Positions 1 to 7,726 are shown, counted from the first letter of the stretch. The stretch is DNA of 64,000 nt from Alkalihalobacillus sp. YIM B00296 (GCF_020179385.1 NZ_JAIBLJ010000002.1:339944-403943), one strand, 5' to 3'. Numbers and translations are program-made. The notes: a model not told the origin generated them from the letters alone.

Positions 1-184
1 TATGTAATCTCACTAGTAAGTTATTCAATTGCTTGAGCCGAGTCTCCTCGCATTTTTTCTGTCCTGTCTCAACATCTGTTATCTCGCTGCTGACTAGTTC
101 GGATGCATATCGTTGTTGTAACATCACATCCAATAACAAAGCTTGCTCCTCTTCTGATAACCTTAACATGGTTAATGTCGCCAT
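1..184 (-). CDS. Hypothetical small protein, 3' end outside window
   Basis: An open frame runs from ATG at 184 to the window edge (61 codons, no stop), so the C-terminus is missing. A good ribosome site (AAGGGGGA) lies just upstream of the ATG, and a TATAAT-like -10 can be read on the minus strand at 217-222. The product is acidic and helix-prone (begins MATLTMLRLSEEEQALLLDV) and I do not recognise the family. The sequence at 209-223 resembles a PerR box (two mismatches to TTATAATNATTATAA) and overlaps the -10, but this is weak. The start is chosen over longer frames on the opposite reading because of the ribosome site. Confidence 0.55.
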   Translation of the reverse strand, partial: MATLTMLRLSEEEQALLLDVMLQQRYASELVSSEITDVETGQKKCEETRLKQLNNLLVRLH

Positions 185-440
185 ATAACCATCCCCCTTT
201 TAAGTTGTTACTAATCATTATAACCGTATAAAAATTACGCGAAAAGGGGTTTAGCAAAATTCATTGCACATCTAAAATATGGAAACTTGCGAAGTTATTG
301 ATATATGGAGGATCAGCCCAATTTACGGTGGTAGTAAACTTGTAAAAAAATTTTAATGCTATAAATCCCTATCGGTTTAATATTATTTTAAGAAAATAAA
401 GATTCGACAAAATACTGCTTACTTTAAATAATCGATAAAT

Positions 441-626
441 CTAAAACATATCGAATTTACTTAGCAAGTACAACCAAAGAATTGTACCAAAAATGATCCC
501 CGCATTGAATAAGACATTCATCCAGCGATCAGACATTCCCTTGATAACGGTAGAAATGATGAATAAGACAAATGTGTAGACCAGAATGAATGATGACATA
601 GGCAGTAAGATTTGATAAAAGGCCAT
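441..626 (-). CDS. Small two-helix membrane protein
   Basis: A 61-residue protein with two hydrophobic segments (about residues 5-27 and 38-56) separated by a short basic loop (KGMSDRW), so probably an integral membrane peptide. The ATG at 626 is preferred to the GTG nine bases upstream because AAGGTG lies eight bases before the ATG. It stands alone between the partial gene at the left edge and the reductase gene. No family is recognised and no function is proposed. Confidence 0.55.
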   Translation of the reverse strand: MAFYQILLPMSSFILVYTFVLFIISTVIKGMSDRWMNVLFNAGIIFGTILWLYLLSKFDMF

Positions 627-840
627 ACCCTTCACACCTTAATCGGACCTATCTCATAAATCGATGATCATTGATGAATCGTTCCGACAGCTGGCTGACC
701 TATTGTTTCTACAACTTAGTCCCTTTAGTTTTGCGTCCCCACTTTCAATGAGTTTGCCTTTATCTACGATTTATAAGACATGCACTTATTTTTCAGAATC
801 TTACGCCTATTATACATCATTACTCGAAAAATGTCATTAT

Positions 841-1686
841 TTAGTGGGTTTTTATGCCTCTTTTTTTGGAAAAAGAATGAAATATTGCATTATCTGTCGA
901 ATTTTCAGATGTGAATAGGATCGGTTCGTGTACAGGGGCCTTCCATCGGCCAATCTCATCACCATTGACTGAAAAGATTGATCCTGTTTCAGGCCTTTTT
1001 TCTAAAATAACCGAAACCAATAAGGCGACATCATCAGGGGAACCCATTTTCCATTCATCTGGAATTGGTTTTCCTTGTTTATCCGCTTCCCTTTTCAACA
1101 TTTCAATAACAGGTCGGGTCATATCCGTTTCAGCGACTGGTGCAATGGCATACACATCAATGCCCATACGCTCAAGTTCTTTAGCTAATGTTCTCGTCAG
1201 CCCGTTGATCCCGGCTTTCGCAGCACTGTAGTTCAATTGTCCGACTAAACCTTCCATCCCCGATTTAGAAGTCATATTGATGATCGTTCCTTTGATTCCT
1301 AACTCTCGCATGGTGCGTACGGTATATTTCGTACAGGCGAACGTTCCGCGTAGATGCGTTTCAATAACCTCGTCCCACTCCTGAATTGTCATTTTATATG
1401 ATATACGGTCCCTGGTAACTCCGGCATTATTGATCAGTACATCGACCCCGCCAAATGAATCGATCGCTTTGTCAATGATTCGTTTACAGTCTTCTTCAGA
1501 CGTTACAGAAGCTGGAACACCAGAGACACGATCATGTATTTGCTTCAGCTCCTGCACGACACCATCTACTTTATCTGAATCCCTTCCATTGACGACGATA
1601 GATGCCCCTTCTTGAGCCAATCGTCGTGCAATACTTTTTCCTATCCCCTGTGTCGATCCAGTTATAACTGCCACCTTATTGTTCAT
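841..1686 (-). CDS. SDR-family 3-oxoacyl reductase (FabG-like)
   Basis: A 281-residue short-chain dehydrogenase/reductase. It shows the TGxxxGIG dinucleotide-binding motif (residues 10-16), NNAG (86-89), and the catalytic Ser140, Tyr153 and Lys157 (YSAAK). The family reduces 3-oxoacyl or similar carbonyls with NAD(P)H in the cytoplasm. It carries about 30 extra C-terminal residues compared with typical 245-residue FabG. The ATG at 1686 follows GGAGG by six bases. It lies 270 bases downstream of the MaoC/thiolase/ligase genes on the same strand, with a strong hairpin between, so it may be transcribed apart from them. A role as the 3-hydroxyacyl-CoA dehydrogenase or reductase of that module is inferred from position only. 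Confidence 0.85.
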   Translation of the reverse strand: MNNKVAVITGSTQGIGKSIARRLAQEGASIVVNGRDSDKVDGVVQELKQIHDRVSGVPASVTSEEDCKRIIDKAIDSFGGVDVLINNAGVTRDRISYKMTIQEWDEVIETHLRGTFACTKYTVRTMRELGIKGTIINMTSKSGMEGLVGQLNYSAAKAGINGLTRTLAKELERMGIDVYAIAPVAETDMTRPVIEMLKREADKQGKPIPDEWKMGSPDDVALLVSVILEKRPETGSIFSVNGDEIGRWKAPVHEPILFTSENSTDNAIFHSFSKKRGIKTH

Positions 1687-1822
1687 AATCAGCCTCCAAT
1701 CGCGGTGAAAGTACTACCTTTCCGGTGTTGGTTCTGTTAAAGATCATTGTTAATATTTGCAAGATTCACTCCCTTACCGCATCCGAACCGAAAAACCTCC
1801 TCACTTGCACAGGATGTGCTGG

Positions 1823-1861
1823 CTTCGACAAAAACCACAGGACATGTGGTTTTTGTCGAAG
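1823..1861. other. Strong 17-bp hairpin between SDR and MaoC genes
   Basis: Perfect 17-base arms (1823-1839 and 1845-1861, beginning CTTCGACAAAAACC) enclose a 5-base loop. No T-run follows directly on either strand, so it is not a classic terminator. A second weaker inverted repeat (GACCC...GGGTC, 1861-1890) follows at once. It could act as a processing or stability element between the two parts of the gene cluster. Confidence 0.6.
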
Positions 1862-1956
1862 ACCCTTAAAGTGTAGGTCACTTCGGGTCTTGCGTGCCTC
1901 GCTTTTCACACGATAGTGTCTCGAATTTCGTCTTATGAAAAAATCAACATTACGGT

Positions 1957-2298
1957 TTAAGAAAGCTTTCCTGTCATTACTGATGTACCATCCTCCGAAT
2001 AAAGATGAAAGGATGATTCCTGTTCAGTTATTTCAACCTCAAGCTGATGTATGCTGTTTGGATAAACCGGTGCTTGAAACCGTACACTGTAATCCTTTAT
2101 AAGAGTCTGACTTCCATAATGGGATCGTATTATCCCGCCAACCCGTCCCATGACGAGCATTCCATGCACCAAACATGTTTTAAAGCCCATTTGTCGGGCT
2201 TCTTTTTCTGATAAATGAATAGGGTTGTAATCACCGCTTGCTAGAGCATAATCCTGAATATCTTTTTTTGAAAATACAAGTTGATGTGACTTTTTCAT
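1957..2298 (-). CDS. MaoC-like hydratase, catalytic hot-dog subunit
   Basis: A 113-residue single hot-dog domain with the hydratase-2 motif: Asp23 and His28 in SGDYNPIH and a second His in LVHGM (residue 45). The family adds water to trans-2-enoyl-CoA or dehydrates (R)-3-hydroxyacyl-CoA. It overlaps the upstream 142-residue partner by four bases (ATGA), which implies translational coupling and a heterodimer of the HadAB type, with this subunit providing the catalytic Asp/His. It is the fourth of four tightly packed genes: ligase, thiolase, MaoC-N, MaoC-C. Confidence 0.82.
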   Translation of the reverse strand: MKKSHQLVFSKKDIQDYALASGDYNPIHLSEKEARQMGFKTCLVHGMLVMGRVGGIIRSHYGSQTLIKDYSVRFQAPVYPNSIHQLEVEITEQESSFHLYSEDGTSVMTGKLS

Positions 2299-2723
2299 GA
2301 TTCTCTCCCCTGTTCTGGCCTGAACATGGCTTTGGTCATCCCTGTAAAAACCAGATGCTCCTTATCTTGATCTTGATAGCCATACATTTCATGCAACAGC
2401 CAAACAACTTTTCCAGCCTTTCCTTCCTTCTCTTTTACATCAACCAATTTGATTTCACCATAATAGGTGTGTTCGGTAAGCATCGGTTTTTTATAAGAAA
2501 AGGATTGTTCCCCATGTACGAGATGACCGATATCTTTTAACCAGGGTACTTCAGCCTTCTGCCAAAATACGATCGGATAGGTTGTTGGAACAATGGGTTG
2601 GCTGGTCCTGGCTGATTTAGCGAGTGGTAAATCGTTGAGGATTTCGGCGAACTTTACCGCTTCATTTACCGTCACCTTCATTTCAAAAAGTCCTGTTTGC
2701 TGACCGCTCCTTATCATATTCAA
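2295..2723 (-). CDS. MaoC N-domain (FAS1-like dehydratase) subunit
   Basis: A 142-residue protein resembling the non-catalytic N-terminal hot-dog half of two-domain MaoC dehydratases: residues about 15-135 fold as one domain, with conserved PTYPIVF and a GEQSF/Y-rich strand. It lacks the Asp/His hydratase motif, which lies in the next gene. It overlaps the thiolase gene by four bases upstream and the catalytic subunit by four bases downstream. The family assignment is by pattern; the partnership is inferred from the coupling. Confidence 0.75.
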   Translation of the reverse strand: MNMIRSGQQTGLFEMKVTVNEAVKFAEILNDLPLAKSARTSQPIVPTTYPIVFWQKAEVPWLKDIGHLVHGEQSFSYKKPMLTEHTYYGEIKLVDVKEKEGKAGKVVWLLHEMYGYQDQDKEHLVFTGMTKAMFRPEQGRES

Positions 2724-3877
2724 TCCTCCGACCTTTTTTCAACGAGTGTCGCCAAGCCAAGCCCTCCACCGATTCCGAGGGTCAGCACACCTTTTCTTGC
2801 GATACTGTTTTGCATTTCATGAAACATTCTCGTCATTAAAATCGTACCGGACGCCCCATAAGGATGACCAAGTGCAATCGCTCCCCCTCTTATATTAACG
2901 ATTTCCTCTGGAATCCCTAGTGACCTTATCGATGCCAAAACTTGAGAGGCAAAGGCTTCGTTAAATTCTACCAAATCAAGATCTTTTACGGACAAGTGTT
3001 GTCTCGCCAATAATTTTTTAATTGCTGGTATCGGACCAATGCCAAGTACATTCGGATCAACCCCTGCTACACATGCATCGACAAAGCGCAGAAAAGGTTT
3101 GATCCCAAGTTGGAAGCATTTCTTTTCTGTAGCCAACACGACAATCGAGGCACCATCATTGAGCGGACATGTGTTTCCCGCTGTTACAGTACCACCACTT
3201 TTGAATACAGGTTGCAAACGGCTAAGCTTTTCATAGGATGTATTCTGACGAGGGCATTCATCGGTTTGAATCACTCCATTTTTTAGAGGGATGATTTCAT
3301 TGTCAAACCGTCCATCCTTCTGAGATTTAACAGCTTTTTGATGACTCCGCAAGGCGTAACGATCCTGATCCTCCCTTGAAATTCCAAATTGATCAGCCAC
3401 ATTTTCCGCAGCTTCTCCCATTTCGGGATCACCAATTTCTTCTGGTGAGAACCTTGCTCGGTTATAAAATGAAGGACCAGTGAAATCGTAAAGGCTAGGG
3501 GGTTTTTCAATCTTCCATGGGGCAAGGCTGGTACTCTCTACCCCGCCTGCCAGCACTAGCTCCGCACCGCCAGACTGGATCAATCTTGCGGCTTGATTGA
3601 TTGCCTCCAATCCTGATCCACATTGGCGATCGACCGTAACACCAGGCACTTCGACTGGTAAACCTGCAGTCAGGCTGGCCAACCTGGCAATATTGCCGCC
3701 AGGCCCTACCACATTGCCTAAGATGACATCGTCGATTTCTTCAGGAGATATGCCCAGTTCCTTCACAATTGACCGGATCAGTTCAGCAGCCATTTTTTCT
3801 GGTGGATAGTCCTTCAGCTGTCCACCTAACTTTCCAATCGGGGTACGTTTCGCTTCCAAGATATAAACATCATTCAT
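2720..3877 (-). CDS. Thiolase-family acetyl-CoA acyltransferase (YhfS-like)
   Basis: A 385-residue thiolase. The nucleophile Cys86 (DRQCGSG), NEAF (306-309) and GHP with His338 are present. The second active-site cysteine, normally in a C-x-G motif near the end, is replaced by Gly368 (LTLGIGGGLG), so claisen/thiolysis chemistry may be altered. In Bacillus subtilis a thiolase (yhfS) and an acyl-CoA ligase (yhfT) lie behind the BioY gene yhfU, the same order as here. The start overlaps the ligase stop by eight bases. The substrate is unknown. Confidence 0.85.
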   Translation of the reverse strand: MNDVYILEAKRTPIGKLGGQLKDYPPEKMAAELIRSIVKELGISPEEIDDVILGNVVGPGGNIARLASLTAGLPVEVPGVTVDRQCGSGLEAINQAARLIQSGGAELVLAGGVESTSLAPWKIEKPPSLYDFTGPSFYNRARFSPEEIGDPEMGEAAENVADQFGISREDQDRYALRSHQKAVKSQKDGRFDNEIIPLKNGVIQTDECPRQNTSYEKLSRLQPVFKSGGTVTAGNTCPLNDGASIVVLATEKKCFQLGIKPFLRFVDACVAGVDPNVLGIGPIPAIKKLLARQHLSVKDLDLVEFNEAFASQVLASIRSLGIPEEIVNIRGGAIALGHPYGASGTILMTRMFHEMQNSIARKGVLTLGIGGGLGLATLVEKRSED

Positions 3878-5327
3878 GATTCATAAAGCCCTCCGGATAA
3901 AGTTGGATCAATTCATTTCGCGCAATTTTTTGGCTGACGGTGTGTGGAAACTCAACCACCGTGATGAATTCTTTCGGCCACTTATATTTTGGCAAATGGT
4001 CAAGACAGACTCTTTTCAATAGCTCTATATCCTCTTTGCCATGCCGCCACTTGATGAAGGCTACCACCTTTTCGCCCCAATACGTATCCGGCATTCCCAT
4101 TACGGCACACTCTTCTACCTCAGGAACAGTTTGGAAAACTTGTTCAACTTCATCTGGATAGATATTGAGCCCGCCACTGATGATCATTTGATTCGCCCTT
4201 CCGACAAGGTAAATAAAGCTTTCTTCATCAACACGTGCCAAGTCTCCAGCTGTCGCCCATCCATTCCGAAAAACATCCGCTGTTTCCTGAGGCAGTTTAT
4301 GGTATTCCTTGAAGACCATCTTGCTTTTTACATATAAAGTACCGATTTCCCCACAAGGCACCTCTTGAAAATGCTTGTCTCGTATCGACACTTCCACTCC
4401 CGCAAAAGGTCGGCCGACAGAATCCATTTTCTCAGCAGCGGCTCTGTGATGTAGAATCGAGACGAAACTTAATTCCGAAGCCCCGTAAAATTCGATACAC
4501 TCAGCATTTGTGAACATTTCTTCAACCCTTTTTCTTCGATCAATATTCCATTTAGAACCTGAAGATATGACCAGGTTGATGTCTCCCCATTGTGGATACG
4601 GCTGTTTCAAAAGTGTTTCCATCATGGTAGGAACGACATAAAGCACTGTTTTCTTATGGCGATCCACACGCCTGGCTAAGGAGTCTGCAGAGAAATGTCC
4701 TAATAGTTCCACTGTTGCCCCAGTTGACAAGGTATGTAATGCACCATATAGGAATAGGGAATGGACGAGTGAACCCGGTATGATCACTTGATCCCCAGCT
4801 AGGATATTGTATTCATATCCAGTGTTCCGGAAGCTTTCCGTCCACGACTCTTGTGTCCGGACGAAACCTTTTGGATCTCCTGACGTCCCGGAGGTATATC
4901 CCAAGTAAAAAATCGATTCCCGTGTCGCTTTCGGCAAGTTGTTTTTTATTAATGTAGTAGAGCAAACAATATCAGGAAAGATCATTGCCCCATCCCACCA
5001 TTGTTGATGAGTATCGGTGATGAGGATGTCTGTTTCACTATCTTGAAGGATCTTTCTTACTTTTTCCACAGGTAATTTAGGGTCTACCGGTACTGTTTTC
5101 CAGCCAATAGAAGATGCTGCGAGAAAATAAATGATGAATTCCACTTTATTTTCCGGAAAATAGATGGCCAACGTACCATTTGAAATCGGTTTCTTTTCAT
5201 ACAATCGAGAAGCTGTAAAGTCTATTGCTTCTACCATTTGTTTATAAGTAAATGTTGCTGATGCCGTTTGAACAGCAATTTTTTCTGCATGTAAATTTAC
5301 TTGTTCTCTAATGCAATTGATAATCAT
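3870..5327 (-). CDS. Acyl-CoA ligase, AMP-forming (YhfT-like)
   Basis: A 485-residue ANL-superfamily enzyme: the P-loop YTSGTSGDPKG is at residues 144-154, the adenine motif EFYGASE lies mid-protein, GDLAR is the hinge region, and a C-terminal lysine sits in HTVSQKIAR. The family activates a carboxylic acid with ATP and transfers it to CoA. The length is slightly under the usual 500-560, as for medium or short-chain ligases. It begins the ligase-thiolase-MaoC run and lies downstream of bioY, with a hairpin between. The fatty or dicarboxylic acid used cannot be read from sequence. Confidence 0.83.
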   Translation of the reverse strand: MIINCIREQVNLHAEKIAVQTASATFTYKQMVEAIDFTASRLYEKKPISNGTLAIYFPENKVEFIIYFLAASSIGWKTVPVDPKLPVEKVRKILQDSETDILITDTHQQWWDGAMIFPDIVCSTTLIKNNLPKATRESIFYLGYTSGTSGDPKGFVRTQESWTESFRNTGYEYNILAGDQVIIPGSLVHSLFLYGALHTLSTGATVELLGHFSADSLARRVDRHKKTVLYVVPTMMETLLKQPYPQWGDINLVISSGSKWNIDRRKRVEEMFTNAECIEFYGASELSFVSILHHRAAAEKMDSVGRPFAGVEVSIRDKHFQEVPCGEIGTLYVKSKMVFKEYHKLPQETADVFRNGWATAGDLARVDEESFIYLVGRANQMIISGGLNIYPDEVEQVFQTVPEVEECAVMGMPDTYWGEKVVAFIKWRHGKEDIELLKRVCLDHLPKYKWPKEFITVVEFPHTVSQKIARNELIQLYPEGFMNHE

Positions 5328-5369
5328 CTTTTTACCCGCCTAAACTATTTTTGAATGGTCATAACGGAA

Positions 5370-5401
5370 AGAAAGAGGTTTCGTCTATAGACTAACCTCT
5401 T
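5370..5401 (-). terminator. Attenuating hairpin after bioY
   Basis: Arms AAAGAGGTT and AACCTCTTT face each other across a 13-base loop. On the minus strand the stem is followed by a short T-rich tract (TTTCTTT). It is a weak intrinsic terminator that would give partial read-through from bioY to the ligase gene. Confidence 0.5.
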
Positions 5402-5423
5402 TCATAAGCGTATCATATCCAAT

Positions 5424-5990
5424 TTATGCAGCAAGATTTTTCTTTTTATTTGTGAGAACGGGATTACTCTTCTTCATTTTCACTACGATAAATGCCGCAA
5501 TCAACGCTTTCGCTAGATCTCCGGGAACATAGGCAAGTGCAGATATGATCGCTGCCGTAAGCGGAAGATCCAATACAAAGGCTGTTACAGGAATACCAGC
5601 TGCATACACCAGTAGGATTCCACCGAAAATATTGATTAAAATGACCTTCCACATTTTCAGATTCTTCCAGGACCGTTCAACTAGATAGCCAATGATGAAA
5701 GCGGAGAGCGGCCAACTTAAAATATATCCTGCACTCGGTCCGACAAGCTCGTCGATCCCCCCTCTCATTCCTGAAAGGACAGGGGCTCCCGAGATGATGA
5801 GGGCGAGGAAAACGAGCAGGCTCAATCCTCCCAGCCGTGCTCCAAGAAGGCCACCCGCTAGCATGACACCAAGTGTTTGTGCTGTAATAGGAACAGGTGA
5901 ACCTGGTACTGGGATTGGGGGTACTAAGCCTAGAGCAGCAATGACAGCAGCAAACATCGCCGCGAATACAAGCGCATAAGTCTTCTTCAT
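5424..5990 (-). CDS. bioY: Biotin transporter substrate-binding protein BioY
   Basis: A 188-residue membrane protein with about six hydrophobic segments and the BioY signature: PVPGSPVPITAQTLGVMLAG near residues 26-45, then GLSLLVFLAL and GPSAGYI. BioY is the S-component of the ECF biotin uptake system. The start at 5990 has GGAAGTGA upstream. The promoter (TTGACA, 17 bases, CATAAT) and an overlapping BirA-type operator lie 40-95 bases upstream, so biotin-bound BirA should repress it. The genes downstream match the B. subtilis yhfUTS order. Confidence 0.93.
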   Translation of the reverse strand: MKKTYALVFAAMFAAVIAALGLVPPIPVPGSPVPITAQTLGVMLAGGLLGARLGGLSLLVFLALIISGAPVLSGMRGGIDELVGPSAGYILSWPLSAFIIGYLVERSWKNLKMWKVILINIFGGILLVYAAGIPVTAFVLDLPLTAAIISALAYVPGDLAKALIAAFIVVKMKKSNPVLTNKKKNLAA

Positions 5991-6032
5991 TCTCTTTCAC
6001 TTCCGTTCATGTTGTTAGTCATATTCATGACT

Positions 6033-6061
6033 ATTATGGAGGAAGAGATAAAATGTGTCAA
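6033..6061 (-). promoter_or_regulatory. bioY promoter (TTGACA-N17-CATAAT)
   Basis: Read on the minus strand, -35 TTGACA is at 6061-6056 and -10 CATAAT at 6038-6033, exactly 17 bases apart. The predicted start of transcription is near 6026, about 36 bases before the bioY ATG. Confidence 0.75.
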
Positions 6062-6084
6062 CCCGAAATTAAATAAGGTTTACG
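6056..6084. promoter_or_regulatory. BirA (biotin repressor) operator
   Basis: TGTCAACC, 13 bases, GGTTTACG. This has the same half-sites and the same 13-base gap as the B. subtilis BirA operator (TGTTAACC-N13-GGTTAACA), with one change in the first arm and two in the second. It overlaps the -35 hexamer of the bioY promoter, where a repressor would block polymerase. Confidence 0.75.
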
Positions 6085-6101
6085 AAAGATTGGTGATCAA
6101 G

Positions 6102-6704
6102 TTGAATAATATAAAGCAGCTATTTAACAAGGAAACATTAGAATTGGCGAAAAAACTTCTTGGGATGGAACTCGTACATGATACAGATTATGGTGAAATA
6201 GCCGGGAAAATCGTAGAAGTCGAAGCTTACAAAGGTCCAGAAGATAAAGCCGCACACTCATTTGGTGGCAGAAGGACAACCCGGACAGAAGTGATGTACG
6301 GTGAACCAGGCCATGTCTATATGTTCTTAATTTATGGAATGCATCACTGTTTCAATGTAGTGAGTGGTCCGATTGGAAAACCTGAAGCGATCTTAGTACG
6401 TGCCTTAGAACCTACCAGCGGTGTCGCTCAAATGCTCCTCAATCGGTATGGCGGAAAGCCGAAATACACAAAAACACACCATAAGAACCTTACCAATGGT
6501 CCAGGTAAGCTTTGCCGAGCACTGCGGTTGAATATGGGCCATTACGGTCTCCCGATCAATCAATCGGAAATTCAGCTCCGCCCTTATGAAAACATCAAAG
6601 AATCGGACATTACAGTTGGACCTCGGGTCAATATCGATTATGCGGAAGAGCACGTCAATCTGCCCTGGAGATTTTCAATCCGTGGTAATCCGTATGTCTC
6701 ATAA
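6102..6704 (+). CDS. 3-methyladenine DNA glycosylase (AAG/MPG family)
   Basis: A 200-residue alkylbase DNA glycosylase that removes 3-methyladenine and related lesions in base excision repair. Family motifs are visible: EVEAYxGPEDKAAHSF with the catalytic Glu, YVYGMHHCFN-like (IYGMHHCFNVV), NGPGKLCRAL and GPRVNIDYA. TTG at 6102 is chosen because GGTGATC, complementary to the 16S 3' end, lies three bases upstream and the resulting length fits the family. Longer in-frame starts back to 6009 have no ribosome site. It diverges from bioY, and its leader contains the BirA operator and a 7-codon ORF (6053-6076) with a strong GGAGG site. Confidence 0.85.
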   Translation: MNNIKQLFNKETLELAKKLLGMELVHDTDYGEIAGKIVEVEAYKGPEDKAAHSFGGRRTTRTEVMYGEPGHVYMFLIYGMHHCFNVVSGPIGKPEAILVRALEPTSGVAQMLLNRYGGKPKYTKTHHKNLTNGPGKLCRALRLNMGHYGLPINQSEIQLRPYENIKESDITVGPRVNIDYAEEHVNLPWRFSIRGNPYVS

Positions 6705-6781
6705 AGGAAAAATAGCAAAACCCTGCCTTTAATCAGCTGAGCCTTGAGCCTTTATATTGAAGAAAAAGATTTTAACGCCTT

Positions 6782-6940
6782 CTTTCTGAGTACCTCTAAT
6801 CCTGTTTTTGGCGTTTTGAGGGCTTCATAACCCCTTTCTGAGTACTTTAAATCTTGTTTCTGGCGTTTTTGAGGGTCTCATAACCCCTTTCTGACTACCT
6901 TAAATATTGTTTCTGGCGTTTTGAGGGTCTCATAACCCCC
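6782..6940. repeat. Three tandem 52-53 bp repeats
   Basis: Units start at about 6782, 6834 and 6887. Each reads CTTTCTGAgTAC, a short variable part, TGTTTnTGGCGTTTTGAGGG, then TCATAACCCC. Copies differ by a few substitutions and one indel. They fill the convergent gap between the glycosylase and the unknown gene at 7044-7523. Confidence 0.85.
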
Positions 6941-6993
6941 CTTAGCATTACTCAATAAACGTGCAGGGATTATAAGAAAGGGCTAACCCCAAA

Positions 6994-7019
6994 AGTCTTA
7001 TAACTGACTTTTTAAGACT
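6994..7019 (-). terminator. Hairpin 3' of unknown gene pair
   Basis: AGTCTTA (6994-7000) pairs with TAAGACT (7013-7019), followed on the minus strand by TTTT. It is a weak terminator placed 25 bases past the stop of the gene at 7044. Confidence 0.4.
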
Positions 7020-7043
7020 AACCCCTTTTAGAATTGTTTCTTA

Positions 7044-7523
7044 TTAATGAAGCGGACCATCATTCATATTATCATCGACTATTTCGTTGATTTTTTCTTT
7101 AGCTTGCCCCACCATTTCGTCAGCAATCATCACCACATCTGTGTCATACTTTTCGTCATTTGATACAGTAAATTGAAGTTTCTCTGCATAAGGTGCTGGT
7201 CTATTCATCATAAAAGCAGATGCAACTTCACAATATTTATCACGAGCTTCTTCAACACTTGATTTGTCTGTGACTATATCGTGCATCAGGTTAAGTGCGA
7301 TGATATTAGCAGCTTCCATATCACAACGGGAGGAAACTTCACCTCTTGTTCTTTCAACAATTACACTGCCATCAAATTTGGCAAGCTCACTAAACTTATC
7401 AACAGGTACGGTGTAATTAATATAATTCTCAATAACATCGGTATGAGGTTGTGGGAAGTCATGTGGGATTTCATCCCGGTAAACAATGGTTCGTTTCCAT
7501 GGTCCATTATTATACCAGATCAT
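7044..7523 (-). CDS. Unknown protein, 159 aa
   Basis: A soluble-looking, acidic protein of 159 residues with no signal peptide or membrane helix. It begins MIWYNNGPWKRTIVYRDEIP and contains SRCDMEAANIIALNLMHDIV and a C-terminal NDxxMNDGPLH tail. No family is recognised. Its start overlaps the stop of the 68-residue gene upstream by four bases (ATGA), so the two are translationally coupled. Codon use looks more AT-rich than the flanking metabolic genes. No function is proposed. Confidence 0.7.
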   Translation of the reverse strand: MIWYNNGPWKRTIVYRDEIPHDFPQPHTDVIENYINYTVPVDKFSELAKFDGSVIVERTRGEVSSRCDMEAANIIALNLMHDIVTDKSSVEEARDKYCEVASAFMMNRPAPYAEKLQFTVSNDEKYDTDVVMIADEMVGQAKEKINEIVDDNMNDGPLH

Positions 7524-7726
7524 TCGCTTTCAGTAGCTTCATTTGGTGGCCCGTCCTGTTCTATCGTCCGGTTAGCTACTTTTTTAGACATTGTATTCCA
7601 ATCATTAATAATTGATTTGACTTTATCCATATTCACAAAAGTTTTTGTTGTTTTCTCAGCACCACCAATAGTCTGTACTTTAAAAATAGCAATTCCTGCT
7701 GTTTTTAATTTTTCTTCTTGTTCCAT
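7520..7726 (-). CDS. Unknown protein, 68 aa
   Basis: A 68-residue hydrophilic protein (begins MEQEEKLKTAGIAIFKVQTI) preceded by AGGAGGAGT a few bases before the ATG. It is the first gene of a coupled pair with the 159-residue protein. A short alpha/beta fold is plausible from the hydrophobic pattern, but I do not recognise it. The conserved coupling suggests the two products act together. Confidence 0.65.
   Translation of the reverse strand: MEQEEKLKTAGIAIFKVQTIGGAEKTTKTFVNMDKVKSIINDWNTMSKKVANRTIEQDGPPNEATESE

Noticed and set aside
69-257. 62-codon minus-strand ORF overlapping the left-edge gene
   Set aside because: The other minus frame has the ribosome site at the right distance from its ATG and stays open to the edge.
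5464-6000. Several long frames on both strands over bioY
   Set aside because: Shadows of bioY; their translations are Cys/Ser/His-rich or Pro-rich and lack motifs.
6016-6033. Palindrome TAGTCAT-ATTC-ATGACTA considered as the biotin operator
   Set aside because: The half-sites and spacing do not fit BirA; the TGTCAACC-N13-GGTTTACG site next to it does and overlaps the -35.
6782-6940. Possible CRISPR array
   Set aside because: The repeats are directly tandem with no unique spacers, and no cas genes are near.
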